Of a stretch of 13,291 bases of DNA, positions 1-6,807 are shown in pieces. The stretch lies in the NCBI GenBank assembly GCA_003231035.1, contig QIHU01000739.1, positions 1 through 13,291 on the forward strand, read 5' to 3'. The notes beneath the pieces are model-generated. The model saw nothing but the letters and a program-made list of their open reading frames with translations. It did no database searches and was not told the origin of the DNA. The position numbers and the translations under genes are program-made. The stretch comes from Acidobacteriota bacterium. GTDB lineage: Bacteria; Acidobacteriota; Thermoanaerobaculia; Multivoradales; SZUA-115. How positions within the stretch are numbered: the first letter of the stretch is position 1; each line of letters opens with the position of its first letter.

Positions 1-49
1 TACAAGGAAGGTTGCTTCTCAGACCGTTCCCGTGGACAAGAAAAATCGT

Positions 50-643
50 CTACGCACGCGAAAGACCCTTGAGACTGGCGCGCAAGAGCTCATGAAACTC
101 CGCCTTCGGCATTTCGCGACGAGCGGCGGTAACCGCACGATCGGCTGCCGCTTGCTTGTAGCCCAGGTTGAGCAGGGCGGAGACAACATCGGAGTCACTA
201 GGCTGGGCGGCGGGACCTGTGGTTGCCAACCCTAGCTTCTGGACCCGGTCGCGCAACTCGACGACCATCCGCTCGGCGGTCTTCTTGCCAATGCCCGGAA
301 TGGCGGTAAGGCGGGCGGCATCACCGGCGGCCAGCGCCGAAACTAGTTCGTCCGGTGCCACTCCGGAAAGAATCACCCGTGCCATCTTCGGTCCGATTCC
401 GCTCACCGCGATCAGCTGCTCGAAGAGATGTTTCTCGCGCTCAGTCCAGAATCCAAAGAGGGAGATCTCGCTTTCCCGCATCTGGGTATGGATGAAGAGG
501 CCGACTTGGGCACCGTCGCCGCATTTGTCGATCTCGTAGTAGGTGGAGAGCGACGTCTGCACCGAGTAGCCCACCCCTCCCACGTCGAGAAGGGTCCTAT
601 CGGGAACGCAAGAGATCGGCACTCCCTTGAGGTAGCCGATCAT
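50..643 (-). CDS. ruvA: Holliday junction branch migration complex subunit RuvA
   Basis: RuvA binds four-way Holliday junctions as a tetramer and loads the RuvB motor for branch migration in recombinational repair. The 197-residue product has the usual family length. It begins MIGYLKG and shows the N-terminal OB-fold (about 1-63) with acidic residues E57 and E59 in the RESE stretch, where the acidic pin of the family lies. Two helix-hairpin-helix motifs follow, SGIGPKMA (81-88) and PGIGKKTAERM (116-126). A small C-terminal RuvB-binding domain (about 150-197) completes it. The ATG lies 9 nt after the stop of the PpiD-like gene, so the two are probably cotranscribed and translationally coupled; the nearest SD-like run, GGAAGG, lies inside the end of the upstream gene. 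No ruvC lies upstream, and no ruvB start is visible in the 49 bases downstream of the stop. Recognition is firm. Confidence 0.96.
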   Translation of the reverse strand: MIGYLKGVPISCVPDRTLLDVGGVGYSVQTSLSTYYEIDKCGDGAQVGLFIHTQMRESEISLFGFWTEREKHLFEQLIAVSGIGPKMARVILSGVAPDELVSALAAGDAARLTAIPGIGKKTAERMVVELRDRVQKLGLATTGPAAQPSDSDVVSALLNLGYKQAAADRAVTAARREMPKAEFHELLRASLKGLSRA

Positions 644-652
644 TCTGGGTAG

Positions 653-2602
653 CTAACCTTCCACCCGGCTGGGATCGATCTCGAACGATTCGATGAAATT
701 TCGCTTGAACTTGACGTCGAGTTCCAAGCGCTTCTTCTGCACCATGGCACCGATCAGCCGCTGCACTTCAGCGTTCTCAAGCGTGGCGCGAGTCGAGTCT
801 TTGTTCTCTTCGAACTCGGAGGGATCCCACTGCTTACGCTCGGCGACCTCGATCAAGGTCGCTCCTTGAGTGTCCGCGTAGGGTCCCCCTACCTCGCCTT
901 CGACCATCGAAAAGGCCGCTTGGGAAATGGCGGCGCTGGCACTACCCAGTTCACTGAGCGGAGTACCGCGACCGAATTCTTGACTCTCTTTGACTTCAAG
1001 GTCCAATTCGGCGGCCACCGCATCGACGCTCTCACCGGCAGCGATCTGCTCCTTGGCGGCACGCAAACGCTCCATCACCCGTTCCTGCAGTCGTTCTTGT
1101 TTCAGCGCCTGGCGAACCTGTGGCTCGATCTCTGTCAGCTCAGGCACTGAGGGTTCAAGGATCTCGTTGACTCGCGCCAGGGTCCAGCCGCGCGGCGCCT
1201 TGACCGGGTCGGTGACCGTGCCGGTTTCAGCCTCGAAAATGGCGGCCACCAAGGCCGGAACCTGGCCAATCCCCGGAATCGCCGCGGTATTTTCAAACGG
1301 TGGAGAGGTGCCGAAGATCACTTCGTCGAACTCTTCGGCCACGGCTTGCCACTCCTCGTCCGTGGTGAGCCCTTGGTCGGCGATCCGGCTTGCCAGAGCC
1401 CGCATCCGGCTCTCCGTCTCGGGCTCCGCGCGCTGGTTTTGAAGCTTAAAACGAATTCCGTTACTCGCCTGATCCAGCGGAATCACACCACCTTGAGGGT
1501 GAGCGGTGACCTTGATCAGGTGGACGCCGAATTCGGTGCGCACCGGGCCGACCAGCTCACCGATCTGGGCGCCGAATGCAGCCTCTTCGAAGGGAGCGAC
1601 CATCCCACCTCTGGCAAAGAAGTTGAGATCACCGCCGCGCGCCTTGCTCACCGTGTCCTCTGAAAACTCACGCGCCAGGGCGGCGAAGTCTTCGCCCCCT
1701 TCGATGCGTTGGCGAATCTCTTCGATCCGGCGCTCGGCGACGGCCACTTCGTCGTCCCCGTCCGCTTGCAGCAAGATATGGCTGGCTCGAACCTGCTCTT
1801 CACGGGTGAACTCGGCCTGGTTGGCCTGGTAATAGGCGAGAAGCTCTTCGTCGCTCACTTCGAGTTGCGGGCGTAGCCTACTCACATCGACGATCAGGTA
1901 GGAGATCGCTCGACGCTCTTGCCGCCGATACTCTTCCTGGTGTCCCGCGTAGTAGGAGGCCAGCTCGTCCGCGGCGATATTCACTTCGGACGCAAAGCGG
2001 CTGCGGGGAAGTTGCAGGTAGCGAACCTTGGCCCGCTCCACCTGCTCGCGGTAGCTACGCTCGACCTCGCTGTCGGGAACATAGACGTTCTGCGCCAAGA
2101 TCGAGCGGACTTTCTGCAACAACAGATCCTTGCGAACCCCTTCCTCGTAGCTCGCGGGGGAGGGAAATCCGCTGGTGCTCAGGATGCGCTGGTAGTCCTC
2201 ATCACCAATGAAGTTGCCCTTCTCATCCTGGAAGACCGGCTGCCGCAGAATCGCCTCCCCAAGCTCCGCATCACTAACCAAGAGGCCCATCGCCTTGCCT
2301 TCGGCGATCAGAATTCTCTCGTCGATGAGGCTATTGGCCACCTGCAAGGGCAGCTGGAGCTGACGCATCAGCTCCGGCGTCGCCTGATCACCGAGCTGTT
2401 GTTTGTAGGTCTGTTCCATGTATTGGTACCGGCCACGGAACTCGTCCATCGAGACGACTTCATCACCGATCGTGGCGATGGTGTTGGCATCGTCAGCCGC
2501 CCCGGTCACTAGATCCGGAATGTAGAGCGCGACGAAAGCGATGATGACCAGACCTAGGGTCCAGGAGAAGGTTTTCAGGTTGTCTCTCAGCCATTGCAGC
2601 AT
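653..2602 (-). CDS. PpiD/SurA-type peptidylprolyl isomerase, membrane-anchored periplasmic chaperone
   Basis: This 649-residue protein has the architecture of PpiD (E. coli PpiD is about 620 residues): a short cytoplasmic N-terminus, one membrane anchor (about 13-30), a SurA_N-like helical chaperone region (about 35-190), and a parvulin PPIC domain (about 269-366). The PPIC domain carries RASHILL with H275, GGDLNFF at 323-329, PFEEAAF at 337-343 and FGVHLIKV at 358-365. A long helical C-terminal part (about 380-649) probably folds back with the N-terminal lobe, as in PpiD and SurA. Family knowledge predicts an inner-membrane periplasmic foldase acting on proteins leaving the Sec translocon. 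The ATG at 2602 is preceded by GGGGAGGAAACCCC, a strong SD, which fixes the start. The gene is transcribed away from the wall-synthesis operon and followed 9 nt later by ruvA. The specific symbol ppiD is likely but not certain, so it is left blank. Confidence 0.9.
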   Translation of the reverse strand: MLQWLRDNLKTFSWTLGLVIIAFVALYIPDLVTGAADDANTIATIGDEVVSMDEFRGRYQYMEQTYKQQLGDQATPELMRQLQLPLQVANSLIDERILIAEGKAMGLLVSDAELGEAILRQPVFQDEKGNFIGDEDYQRILSTSGFPSPASYEEGVRKDLLLQKVRSILAQNVYVPDSEVERSYREQVERAKVRYLQLPRSRFASEVNIAADELASYYAGHQEEYRRQERRAISYLIVDVSRLRPQLEVSDEELLAYYQANQAEFTREEQVRASHILLQADGDDEVAVAERRIEEIRQRIEGGEDFAALAREFSEDTVSKARGGDLNFFARGGMVAPFEEAAFGAQIGELVGPVRTEFGVHLIKVTAHPQGGVIPLDQASNGIRFKLQNQRAEPETESRMRALASRIADQGLTTDEEWQAVAEEFDEVIFGTSPPFENTAAIPGIGQVPALVAAIFEAETGTVTDPVKAPRGWTLARVNEILEPSVPELTEIEPQVRQALKQERLQERVMERLRAAKEQIAAGESVDAVAAELDLEVKESQEFGRGTPLSELGSASAAISQAAFSMVEGEVGGPYADTQGATLIEVAERKQWDPSEFEENKDSTRATLENAEVQRLIGAMVQKKRLELDVKFKRNFIESFEIDPSRVEG

Positions 2603-2630
2603 GGGGTTTCCTCCCCGCCCCGACGGGGGC
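2602..2630 (-). promoter_or_regulatory. Ribosome-binding region of the PpiD-like gene inside two possible hairpins
   Basis: Reading the minus strand towards the ATG, GCCCCC-GTC-GGGGC can form one hairpin (2617-2630). Immediately after it, GGGG-AGGAAA-CCCC (2603-2616) can form a second with the SD in its loop and the ATG just after. The pairing is seen directly; any effect on translation is inference. G/C-rich runs of this kind also occur by chance in high-GC genomes. Confidence 0.35.
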
Positions 2631-2652
2631 AGGTATTGGCAAGTTAAGCGGG

Positions 2653-2682
2653 AACCTTACCAGCCCCCTTCGCGCCTGGGCA
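2653..2682 (-). promoter_or_regulatory. Weak candidate promoter for the PpiD-like gene and ruvA
   Basis: On the minus strand TTGCCC is followed after 18 nt by TGG-TAAGGT, a poor sigma-70-like pair with an extended -10 (TGN). It lies about 50-80 nt upstream of the ATG at 2602. The -10 matches TATAAT at only three of six positions, so this is a location guess and not a firm call. Confidence 0.2.
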
Positions 2683-2722
2683 AGACGCAGCTTCTCTAAA
2701 CCTCAGTGGCTGCAAGAACTTG

Positions 2723-2731
2723 TGGTATATT
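2723..2731 (+). promoter_or_regulatory. Candidate extended -10 promoter for the FecR-mreBCD-mrdAB-rng operon
   Basis: TGTGG-TATATT gives an extended -10 (TG, one base, then a hexamer matching TATAAT at five of six positions) in the AT-richest stretch of the divergent intergenic region. No good -35 stands 16-18 nt upstream, which is tolerated for extended -10 promoters. Transcription would start near 2738. This makes the upstream GTG at 2722 an impossible start codon for the following gene and favours the ATG at 2881. It is the only visible place to start the seven-gene operon. Confidence 0.4.
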
Positions 2732-2736
2732 TTTTG

Positions 2737-2750
2737 GCTCGTGCACGAGC
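2737..2750. promoter_or_regulatory. Perfect 14-bp palindrome at the predicted transcription start (operator candidate)
   Basis: GCTCGTGCACGAGC reads identically on both strands, with no spacer. It lies 5 bases after the -10-like hexamer and so covers the expected +1. A dimeric repressor bound there would block the wall-synthesis operon. It could equally form a small hairpin at the 5' end of the mRNA. The palindrome is certain; the role is inferred. Confidence 0.4.
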
Positions 2751-2880
2751 TGGCGCCTTGCCCTCGGACCGCCCAATCTCGAGCCTGCGTGAAGGCTCAC
2801 TCGTTGAGCCTATCCGCCATGGCCATGCCTACGTTGGATCCACTAGTTTGAAGAATTCGTCCGCCGCCAAGAAGACCGAC

Positions 2881-4287
2881 ATGCGGGATTGGTACAGCAT
2901 TTCGGTGGACACTATCCGAGCCTGGATCATCTTCGCCACGGTGTTGATCGCCGTGGTCGTCGGCTACTTCGGCTACCGAGCGTGGGACCACAATCTCGTC
3001 CAGCGCGAGTCCGCCAGGGTGCTGCGCGAGGCCGAGACCCTCCTCGACGAGCTTCGCGGTCGCGATGGCATCGCTACATACCGGCGCGAGTACGACTCGG
3101 CGCAGACGGGCTTTCGCGAGGCGCGCGACGACTACCATGCCGGCCATCACCAGCAGGCTCTACGCGGTGGTAAGACCAGCCGCAATTTGCTGCACTGGAT
3201 CAACGATGCCCTCTCGCAGCGATCCTCGGTGGGACATGCTCAGTTCATCTCAGTGCATGGCACGGTGCAGTATCGGCGCGGCGACAGCAACGAGTGGTCG
3301 GCCGCGCGCGGTCGGCTGGCGTTGACTTATGGCGACTATGTGCGCACCGGCGGTAGCGGTTCCGCGGAACTCATGTTCCTCAATGGCACCCTCTACACCG
3401 TGCGACCTAACACCCTGTTCATTATTTCGCGCACCCGCTCCGACCCAGCAACCACCGCCCAGCAATCGATCAACATGGAGTACGGCTGGGTCAACCTCAA
3501 TACCGCCAAGCAACCGAGCACCGTATCGACGCCCAGCGCCGAAGCGCGGGTTGCGAGCGATTCGCAGGCGCTGGTGAGCTATGACCAACGCTCGGGCAAA
3601 GCTCGCTTCGTCTCGTATCGGGGACGGATCAAGTTGGCCGCCAAGAGTGGAGCACGGCGAGAGGTCGGGCCCCTGCAGCAGGTCACTCAGGTGCGCCAGG
3701 CGCTTTCGAAAACGCGGGCCATTCCCTCCCGCCCCGACTTGGCCGACCCACCGGACAACTTCCAGGTCAATCTAGACAAACTCAAGGAATTGCCCTTGGC
3801 GTGGGGCTCGGTCGCTGGCGCCCGCCAATACGCGCTCCAGGTTGGCCGCAACCAGCTGTTCGTGGACAATCTGATCGATGTCGAGGACCGCAGCCGGACC
3901 CAGGCGACCCTCGGCTTGCAGGGAGAGGGCACTTTCCAGTGGCGCGTCGCGGCGATCGATGCCGGCGGCACCCTCGGGCCTTGGAGCGCGGCCAGGACCT
4001 TTCGCGTATCCGCCTACGGTAGTGGCGACGAGAACGACGGTAAGCCTCCCTACCTAGAGGTCGCCAATGTCCATTCCTATGGCAGCATCTTCATCGTCAG
4101 TGGCACCACCGAAGTGGGTGCCGAGCTTGAGATCAACGACGAGCCGGTGACGGTCAGCTCCGACGGCACCTTTGCCAAGACGATTCAACTGGCTGACGAA
4201 GGCAACCAATTCCTCACCTTGCGCGCCCGCGACGCTTGGGGCAACGAGGCCGTTGAACGCCGTCGCGTTTTTGTCGAAGGATACTGA
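2881..4287 (+). CDS. Membrane-anchored FecR-domain protein with FN3-like and Ig-like modules
   Basis: The 468-residue product (from the ATG at 2881) starts with a short cytoplasmic tail and one transmembrane segment (about 14-32, IIFATVLIAVVVGYFGY). A helical, charged stretch follows (about 36-110). Next is a FecR-type beta domain (about 120-220), recognisable by HGTVQYRRG, GDYVRTGGSGSAEL and the later AEARVASDSQALVSYD. An FN3-like module (about 290-378) contains the pattern LAWGSVAGARQYALQV and FQWRVAAIDAGGTLGPWS. A terminal Ig-like module (about 389-468) ends in DAWGNEAVERRRVFVE. Most of it must lie in the periplasm. The reading frame is open back to a GTG at 2722, with a TTG at 2848; 2881 is chosen because it precedes the anchor directly and lies downstream of the predicted promoter. 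No iron-uptake genes are nearby, so classic FecR anti-sigma signalling is unlikely. Its place 45 nt before mreB suggests a role in wall synthesis. Function is unproven. Confidence 0.8.
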   Translation: MRDWYSISVDTIRAWIIFATVLIAVVVGYFGYRAWDHNLVQRESARVLREAETLLDELRGRDGIATYRREYDSAQTGFREARDDYHAGHHQQALRGGKTSRNLLHWINDALSQRSSVGHAQFISVHGTVQYRRGDSNEWSAARGRLALTYGDYVRTGGSGSAELMFLNGTLYTVRPNTLFIISRTRSDPATTAQQSINMEYGWVNLNTAKQPSTVSTPSAEARVASDSQALVSYDQRSGKARFVSYRGRIKLAAKSGARREVGPLQQVTQVRQALSKTRAIPSRPDLADPPDNFQVNLDKLKELPLAWGSVAGARQYALQVGRNQLFVDNLIDVEDRSRTQATLGLQGEGTFQWRVAAIDAGGTLGPWSAARTFRVSAYGSGDENDGKPPYLEVANVHSYGSIFIVSGTTEVGAELEINDEPVTVSSDGTFAKTIQLADEGNQFLTLRARDAWGNEAVERRRVFVEGY

Positions 4288-4332
4288 ACTCTCCTTCTCC
4301 ACCCATTTCTCCACGCCGGAGCACTAGAACCC

Positions 4333-5358
4333 ATGGGCCTCGCCTCTCTGCTGCGCTATTTCTCTAAAGACCTCGCTATCGACCTCGGCACCGCTAACAC
4401 CTTGGTCTTCGCCACCAACCAAGGCATCGTGGTACGCGAGCCCTCGGTGGTCGTCATCAACAAACTCACCAACCGCATTGAGGCGGTGGGTAGCGAGGCC
4501 AAGGAAATGCTCGGCCGCACCCCCGGCAATATCGAGTCAATCCGGCCGATGAAGGACGGCGTGATCGCCGACTTCGAGGTCACCGAGCGCATGCTCGAGC
4601 ACTTCATCAAGAAGGCGCACGGACGCAAAATGTACGTCCACCCACGCATCGTGATCGGCGTGCCATCTGAGATCACCCAGGTCGAGAAGAGGGCGGTCAA
4701 GGACTCCGCGATGCGCGCCGGTGCCTCGGAGGTTTTTCTCGTCGAACAGGCGATGATGGCGGCCATCGGCGCCGGCCTACCGATCACCGAACCTTCTGGC
4801 AACATGATTGTGGATATCGGCGGCGGCACTACCGACATCGCCGTGATCTCGTTGGCTGGAATCGTCTACAGCCGCTCGGTCCGCATCGCGGGCAATGAGA
4901 TGGACGTGGCGATCATCCAGTCCCTCAAGCGCAAATACAACTTGCTGATCGGCGAGCGAACGGCGGAACGGATCAAGATAGAGATTGGCTCCGCCTACCC
5001 ACTGAAGGAGCCGATCTCGATTGAGATCAAGGGCCGCGACCTGGTTGAGGGGGTGCCCAAGACCTTGGAAATTTCCGACTCCGAGATCCGCGAATCGCTC
5101 GCCGAACCGGTTGCCACCATTGTCGAAGCGGTCCGCGGCGCGCTCGAGCGGACCCCACCCGAACTGTCCGCCGACATCATGGACAAGGGTATTGTCCTCT
5201 CTGGCGGCGGCGCCATGCTGCGCAACCTCGACCAGCGACTGCGCGAGGAAACCGGTCTCCCAGTGGTGCTGGCGGAAGACCCGCTAGCTTCCGTGGTGCT
5301 CGGAACTGGCCGCGTGTTGTCCGACATCGACCTGCTGCGCAAGGTTTCGATCCGCTGA
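4333..5358 (+). CDS. mreB: Rod shape-determining actin homologue MreB
   Basis: MreB polymerises on the inner face of the cytoplasmic membrane and organises elongasome movement and lateral wall synthesis. The 341 residues match the family length. The N-terminal MGLASLLRYFSKD can form the amphipathic membrane-binding helix. The ATP site is complete: phosphate 1 motif DLGTANT (17-23), phosphate 2 motif DIGGGTTD (161-168) and adenosine motif LSGGGAML (289-296). The glutamate E138 sits in LVEQAMMAAIGAG; most MreBs have EEP here, so Q139-A140 is a small departure. The start ATG at 4333 has GGAG eleven bases upstream. The stop overlaps an ATG in another frame (TGATG), see the mreB-mreC junction. Identification is very secure. 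Confidence 0.97.
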   Translation: MGLASLLRYFSKDLAIDLGTANTLVFATNQGIVVREPSVVVINKLTNRIEAVGSEAKEMLGRTPGNIESIRPMKDGVIADFEVTERMLEHFIKKAHGRKMYVHPRIVIGVPSEITQVEKRAVKDSAMRAGASEVFLVEQAMMAAIGAGLPITEPSGNMIVDIGGGTTDIAVISLAGIVYSRSVRIAGNEMDVAIIQSLKRKYNLLIGERTAERIKIEIGSAYPLKEPISIEIKGRDLVEGVPKTLEISDSEIRESLAEPVATIVEAVRGALERTPPELSADIMDKGIVLSGGGAMLRNLDQRLREETGLPVVLAEDPLASVVLGTGRVLSDIDLLRKVSIR

Positions 5359-5429
5359 TGCACCGTTGGCTCACTCGCGCTCCCGACTTACGGTTTGGTC
5401 CTCGAACCAACTCTCCGCGGCGCGCGTGA
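5358..5429 (+). CDS. Possible 23-codon coupling mini-ORF between mreB and mreC
   Basis: An ATG at 5358 overlaps the mreB stop (TGATG). It opens a 23-codon frame starting MHRWLTRAPDLRF and ending in TGA at 5427-5429, which in turn overlaps the GTG at 5426 (GTGA). Both junctions are of the classic stop-start type used for translational coupling. The frame therefore exactly fills the gap between mreB and the likely mreC start, where neither mreC start candidate has an SD of its own. The peptide is basic and has no recognised domain. It could be a real coupling device, chance, or the remnant of an mreC N-terminus in which one base has been lost or gained. Confidence 0.3.
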   Translation: MHRWLTRAPDLRFGPRTNSPRRA

Positions 5430-6271
5430 CCGAGCGCCAAACAGGGTGGCTGTTGGTCGTCGTCCTCGTGGGCCAGCTCATCTTGGTGGCATCCCAGGTC
5501 ACCGCCGGTGACTCTTCGAAGTCGCAGCTCGCCGCCTTCGGGCTGCGGCTGACGGCGCCCATTGCGCGCGCCGCTCACGGCGGGATTGGGTCGGTGAGCA
5601 GCATGCGCAACCATTTTCATGGACGCCGTGGCCTGCTGCGCGAAAACGAACGGCTGCGCCAAGAAGTAGAGGGGCTGCGGCTGGAGTTGACCCACTTCTA
5701 CGGCCTCGACGAAGAGGCCGAGCGGCTAGCCCAAGCCATCGGCTTCTCTCGCCAGGAACGCGGTGACCTGCGCATGGCCGAGGTCCTCTACCTCGACCGC
5801 TCCTCCTGGCTGCGCAACATGCTGATCTACGCCGGTCGCACCGACATCGAGATCAATCAACCGGTGTTGGCCGCCGATGGCCTGGTCGGCCGGATCGTCT
5901 TGGTCAAGGGATCCTACGCCCACGTCCAGTTGCTGATCGACGCCGCCGCGAGCGTCTCCGCCATGGTCGAGCGTACCCGCCGACAGGCCCTGGTACAGGG
6001 CACCAACAGCGGCGGATTGGAGTTGATCTACCTGCCCTTGCAGGCCGATATCCAAGTCGGGGATCTAGTGGCCACGGCCGGTATCGACGGTGTCTTCCCG
6101 CGCGGTATTCCCATCGGAACGGTGACCAGCGTCGAGCCCGGCGACGAGTTGTTCCACCGAATTCAACTCGAACCCGCGGTGGATCTGAACCGACTAGATC
6201 GTGTCTACACCCTGGACCGACCCGCCCTACCGCCCCCCCTCGAGGAGCTACCGCGCCTTGCGAATCCTTAG
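5426..6271 (+). CDS. mreC: Rod shape-determining protein MreC
   Basis: MreC is a bitopic inner-membrane protein that binds PBP2 in the periplasm and activates it. From the GTG at 5426 the product is 281 residues: a short cytoplasmic tail (VTERQTG), a membrane segment (about 8-23, WLLVVVLVGQLILVAS), a coiled coil (about 70-105, with ENERLRQEVEGLRLEL), then the double beta-barrel MreC domain. DGLVGRIV and the signature GIDGVFPRGIPIGTVTSV support the family. The reading frame continues upstream to a TTG at 5366, which would add 20 residues. The GTG is preferred because it puts the anchor close to the N-terminus, as usual in MreC, and overlaps the stop of the preceding mini-ORF. Neither start has a clear SD. 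The C-terminus is proline-rich (a run of seven C at 6233-6239) and overlaps mreD by 14 nt. Confidence 0.93.
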   Translation: MTERQTGWLLVVVLVGQLILVASQVTAGDSSKSQLAAFGLRLTAPIARAAHGGIGSVSSMRNHFHGRRGLLRENERLRQEVEGLRLELTHFYGLDEEAERLAQAIGFSRQERGDLRMAEVLYLDRSSWLRNMLIYAGRTDIEINQPVLAADGLVGRIVLVKGSYAHVQLLIDAAASVSAMVERTRRQALVQGTNSGGLELIYLPLQADIQVGDLVATAGIDGVFPRGIPIGTVTSVEPGDELFHRIQLEPAVDLNRLDRVYTLDRPALPPPLEELPRLANP

Positions 6272-6770
6272 GTTCCTCGCCGCGCTGGTAGCTGTTATCT
6301 GCTTGCAACTCTTCGGCAGCTGGCTCTACCCGAGCTTTCCTCGCGCCTTCGATCTGTTTCTGGTCCTCACCGTATTGTGCGCCTTACGGGGAAACTCCGC
6401 CATTGGTCTGCTTGCCGGAATGGCGGCGGGGCTGAGCGCCGACGCACTTTCGGCCGGACCCTACGGCTTGTTTGGGTTTACCAACACTCTGATCGGGTAC
6501 ACCACCGCGCGAGTGAGCCAACGGCTGGTCATTCAGCGGGCTTCGCAGTACTTCTTGGTCACCGCGGCGGCCATCGTGGTGCAACAGCTCCTGCTCACCG
6601 CTCTCGCCTCCCTGCTGTTCGATCACGGCCGCTTGCCGGATCTTGCCTGGTTACCGATCAAGGCTATTACGGGAGGGTTCATCGCCTTCCTGACTATCGT
6701 TCTCAGAGCCACCCTGTATCGCGGCCGCGAGCGCCGACGACGGGGCCGCTTGGAGAGGTTAAGACTGTGA
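6258..6770 (+). CDS. mreD: Rod shape-determining protein MreD
   Basis: MreD is a small polytopic membrane protein of the elongasome that binds MreC. Starting at the TTG at 6258, the product has 170 residues, the normal family size, with about five hydrophobic segments. The conserved glycine-rich pattern is GLLAGMAAGLSADALSAGPYGLFGF, split here as GLLAGMAAG then DALSAGPYGLFGF. A basic C-terminal tail (YRGRERRRRGRLERL) follows the last membrane segment. The TTG has GAGGAG ten bases upstream, inside mreC, giving a 14-nt overlap with mreC. A longer frame back to 6201 exists, but its extra residues are hydrophilic and proline-rich and lack a ribosome site. MreD sequences are poorly conserved, so the call rests on hydropathy, the G-rich motif and position between mreC and PBP2. 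Confidence 0.9.
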   Translation: MRILRFLAALVAVICLQLFGSWLYPSFPRAFDLFLVLTVLCALRGNSAIGLLAGMAAGLSADALSAGPYGLFGFTNTLIGYTTARVSQRLVIQRASQYFLVTAAAIVVQQLLLTALASLLFDHGRLPDLAWLPIKAITGGFIAFLTIVLRATLYRGRERRRRGRLERLRL

Positions 6771-6807
6771 CCCGCCGCGGCCAAAACGGAAATACTTGGA
6801 AGGCGCC

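Larger units (their letters stand above)
2603..2880. other. Divergent intergenic region between the chaperone-ruvA and wall-synthesis operons
   Basis: This 278-base stretch separates two operons transcribed away from each other. It holds the hairpin-flanked SD of the PpiD-like gene, a weak minus-strand promoter guess, the plus-strand extended -10, and the 14-bp palindrome. From about 2750 to 2880 it forms a leader of the FecR-domain gene, with an open frame but no convincing start before 2881. Confidence 0.6.

Noticed and set aside
1..49. Possible ruvB or other gene start downstream of ruvA
   Set aside because: No SD-start pair is visible on the minus strand in these bases; the only TTG frame stops after six codons.
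1919..2512. Plus-strand open frame (197 codons) antisense to the PpiD-like gene
   Set aside because: No ribosome site or recognisable motif, and fully covered by a well-supported gene.
2836..2861. GGATCCACTAGTT followed closely by GAATTC, resembling part of a plasmid multiple cloning site
   Set aside because: The identity to vector polylinkers is only about 13 bases; the flanks show no vector sequence and the native operon leader continues on both sides. It is probably coincidence, though a search against vector sequences would settle it.
2722..2880. Upstream extension of the FecR-domain protein to the GTG at 2722
   Set aside because: The GTG overlaps the candidate -10 element and precedes the expected transcription start; the added 53 residues would put a long basic tail before the anchor without an SD.
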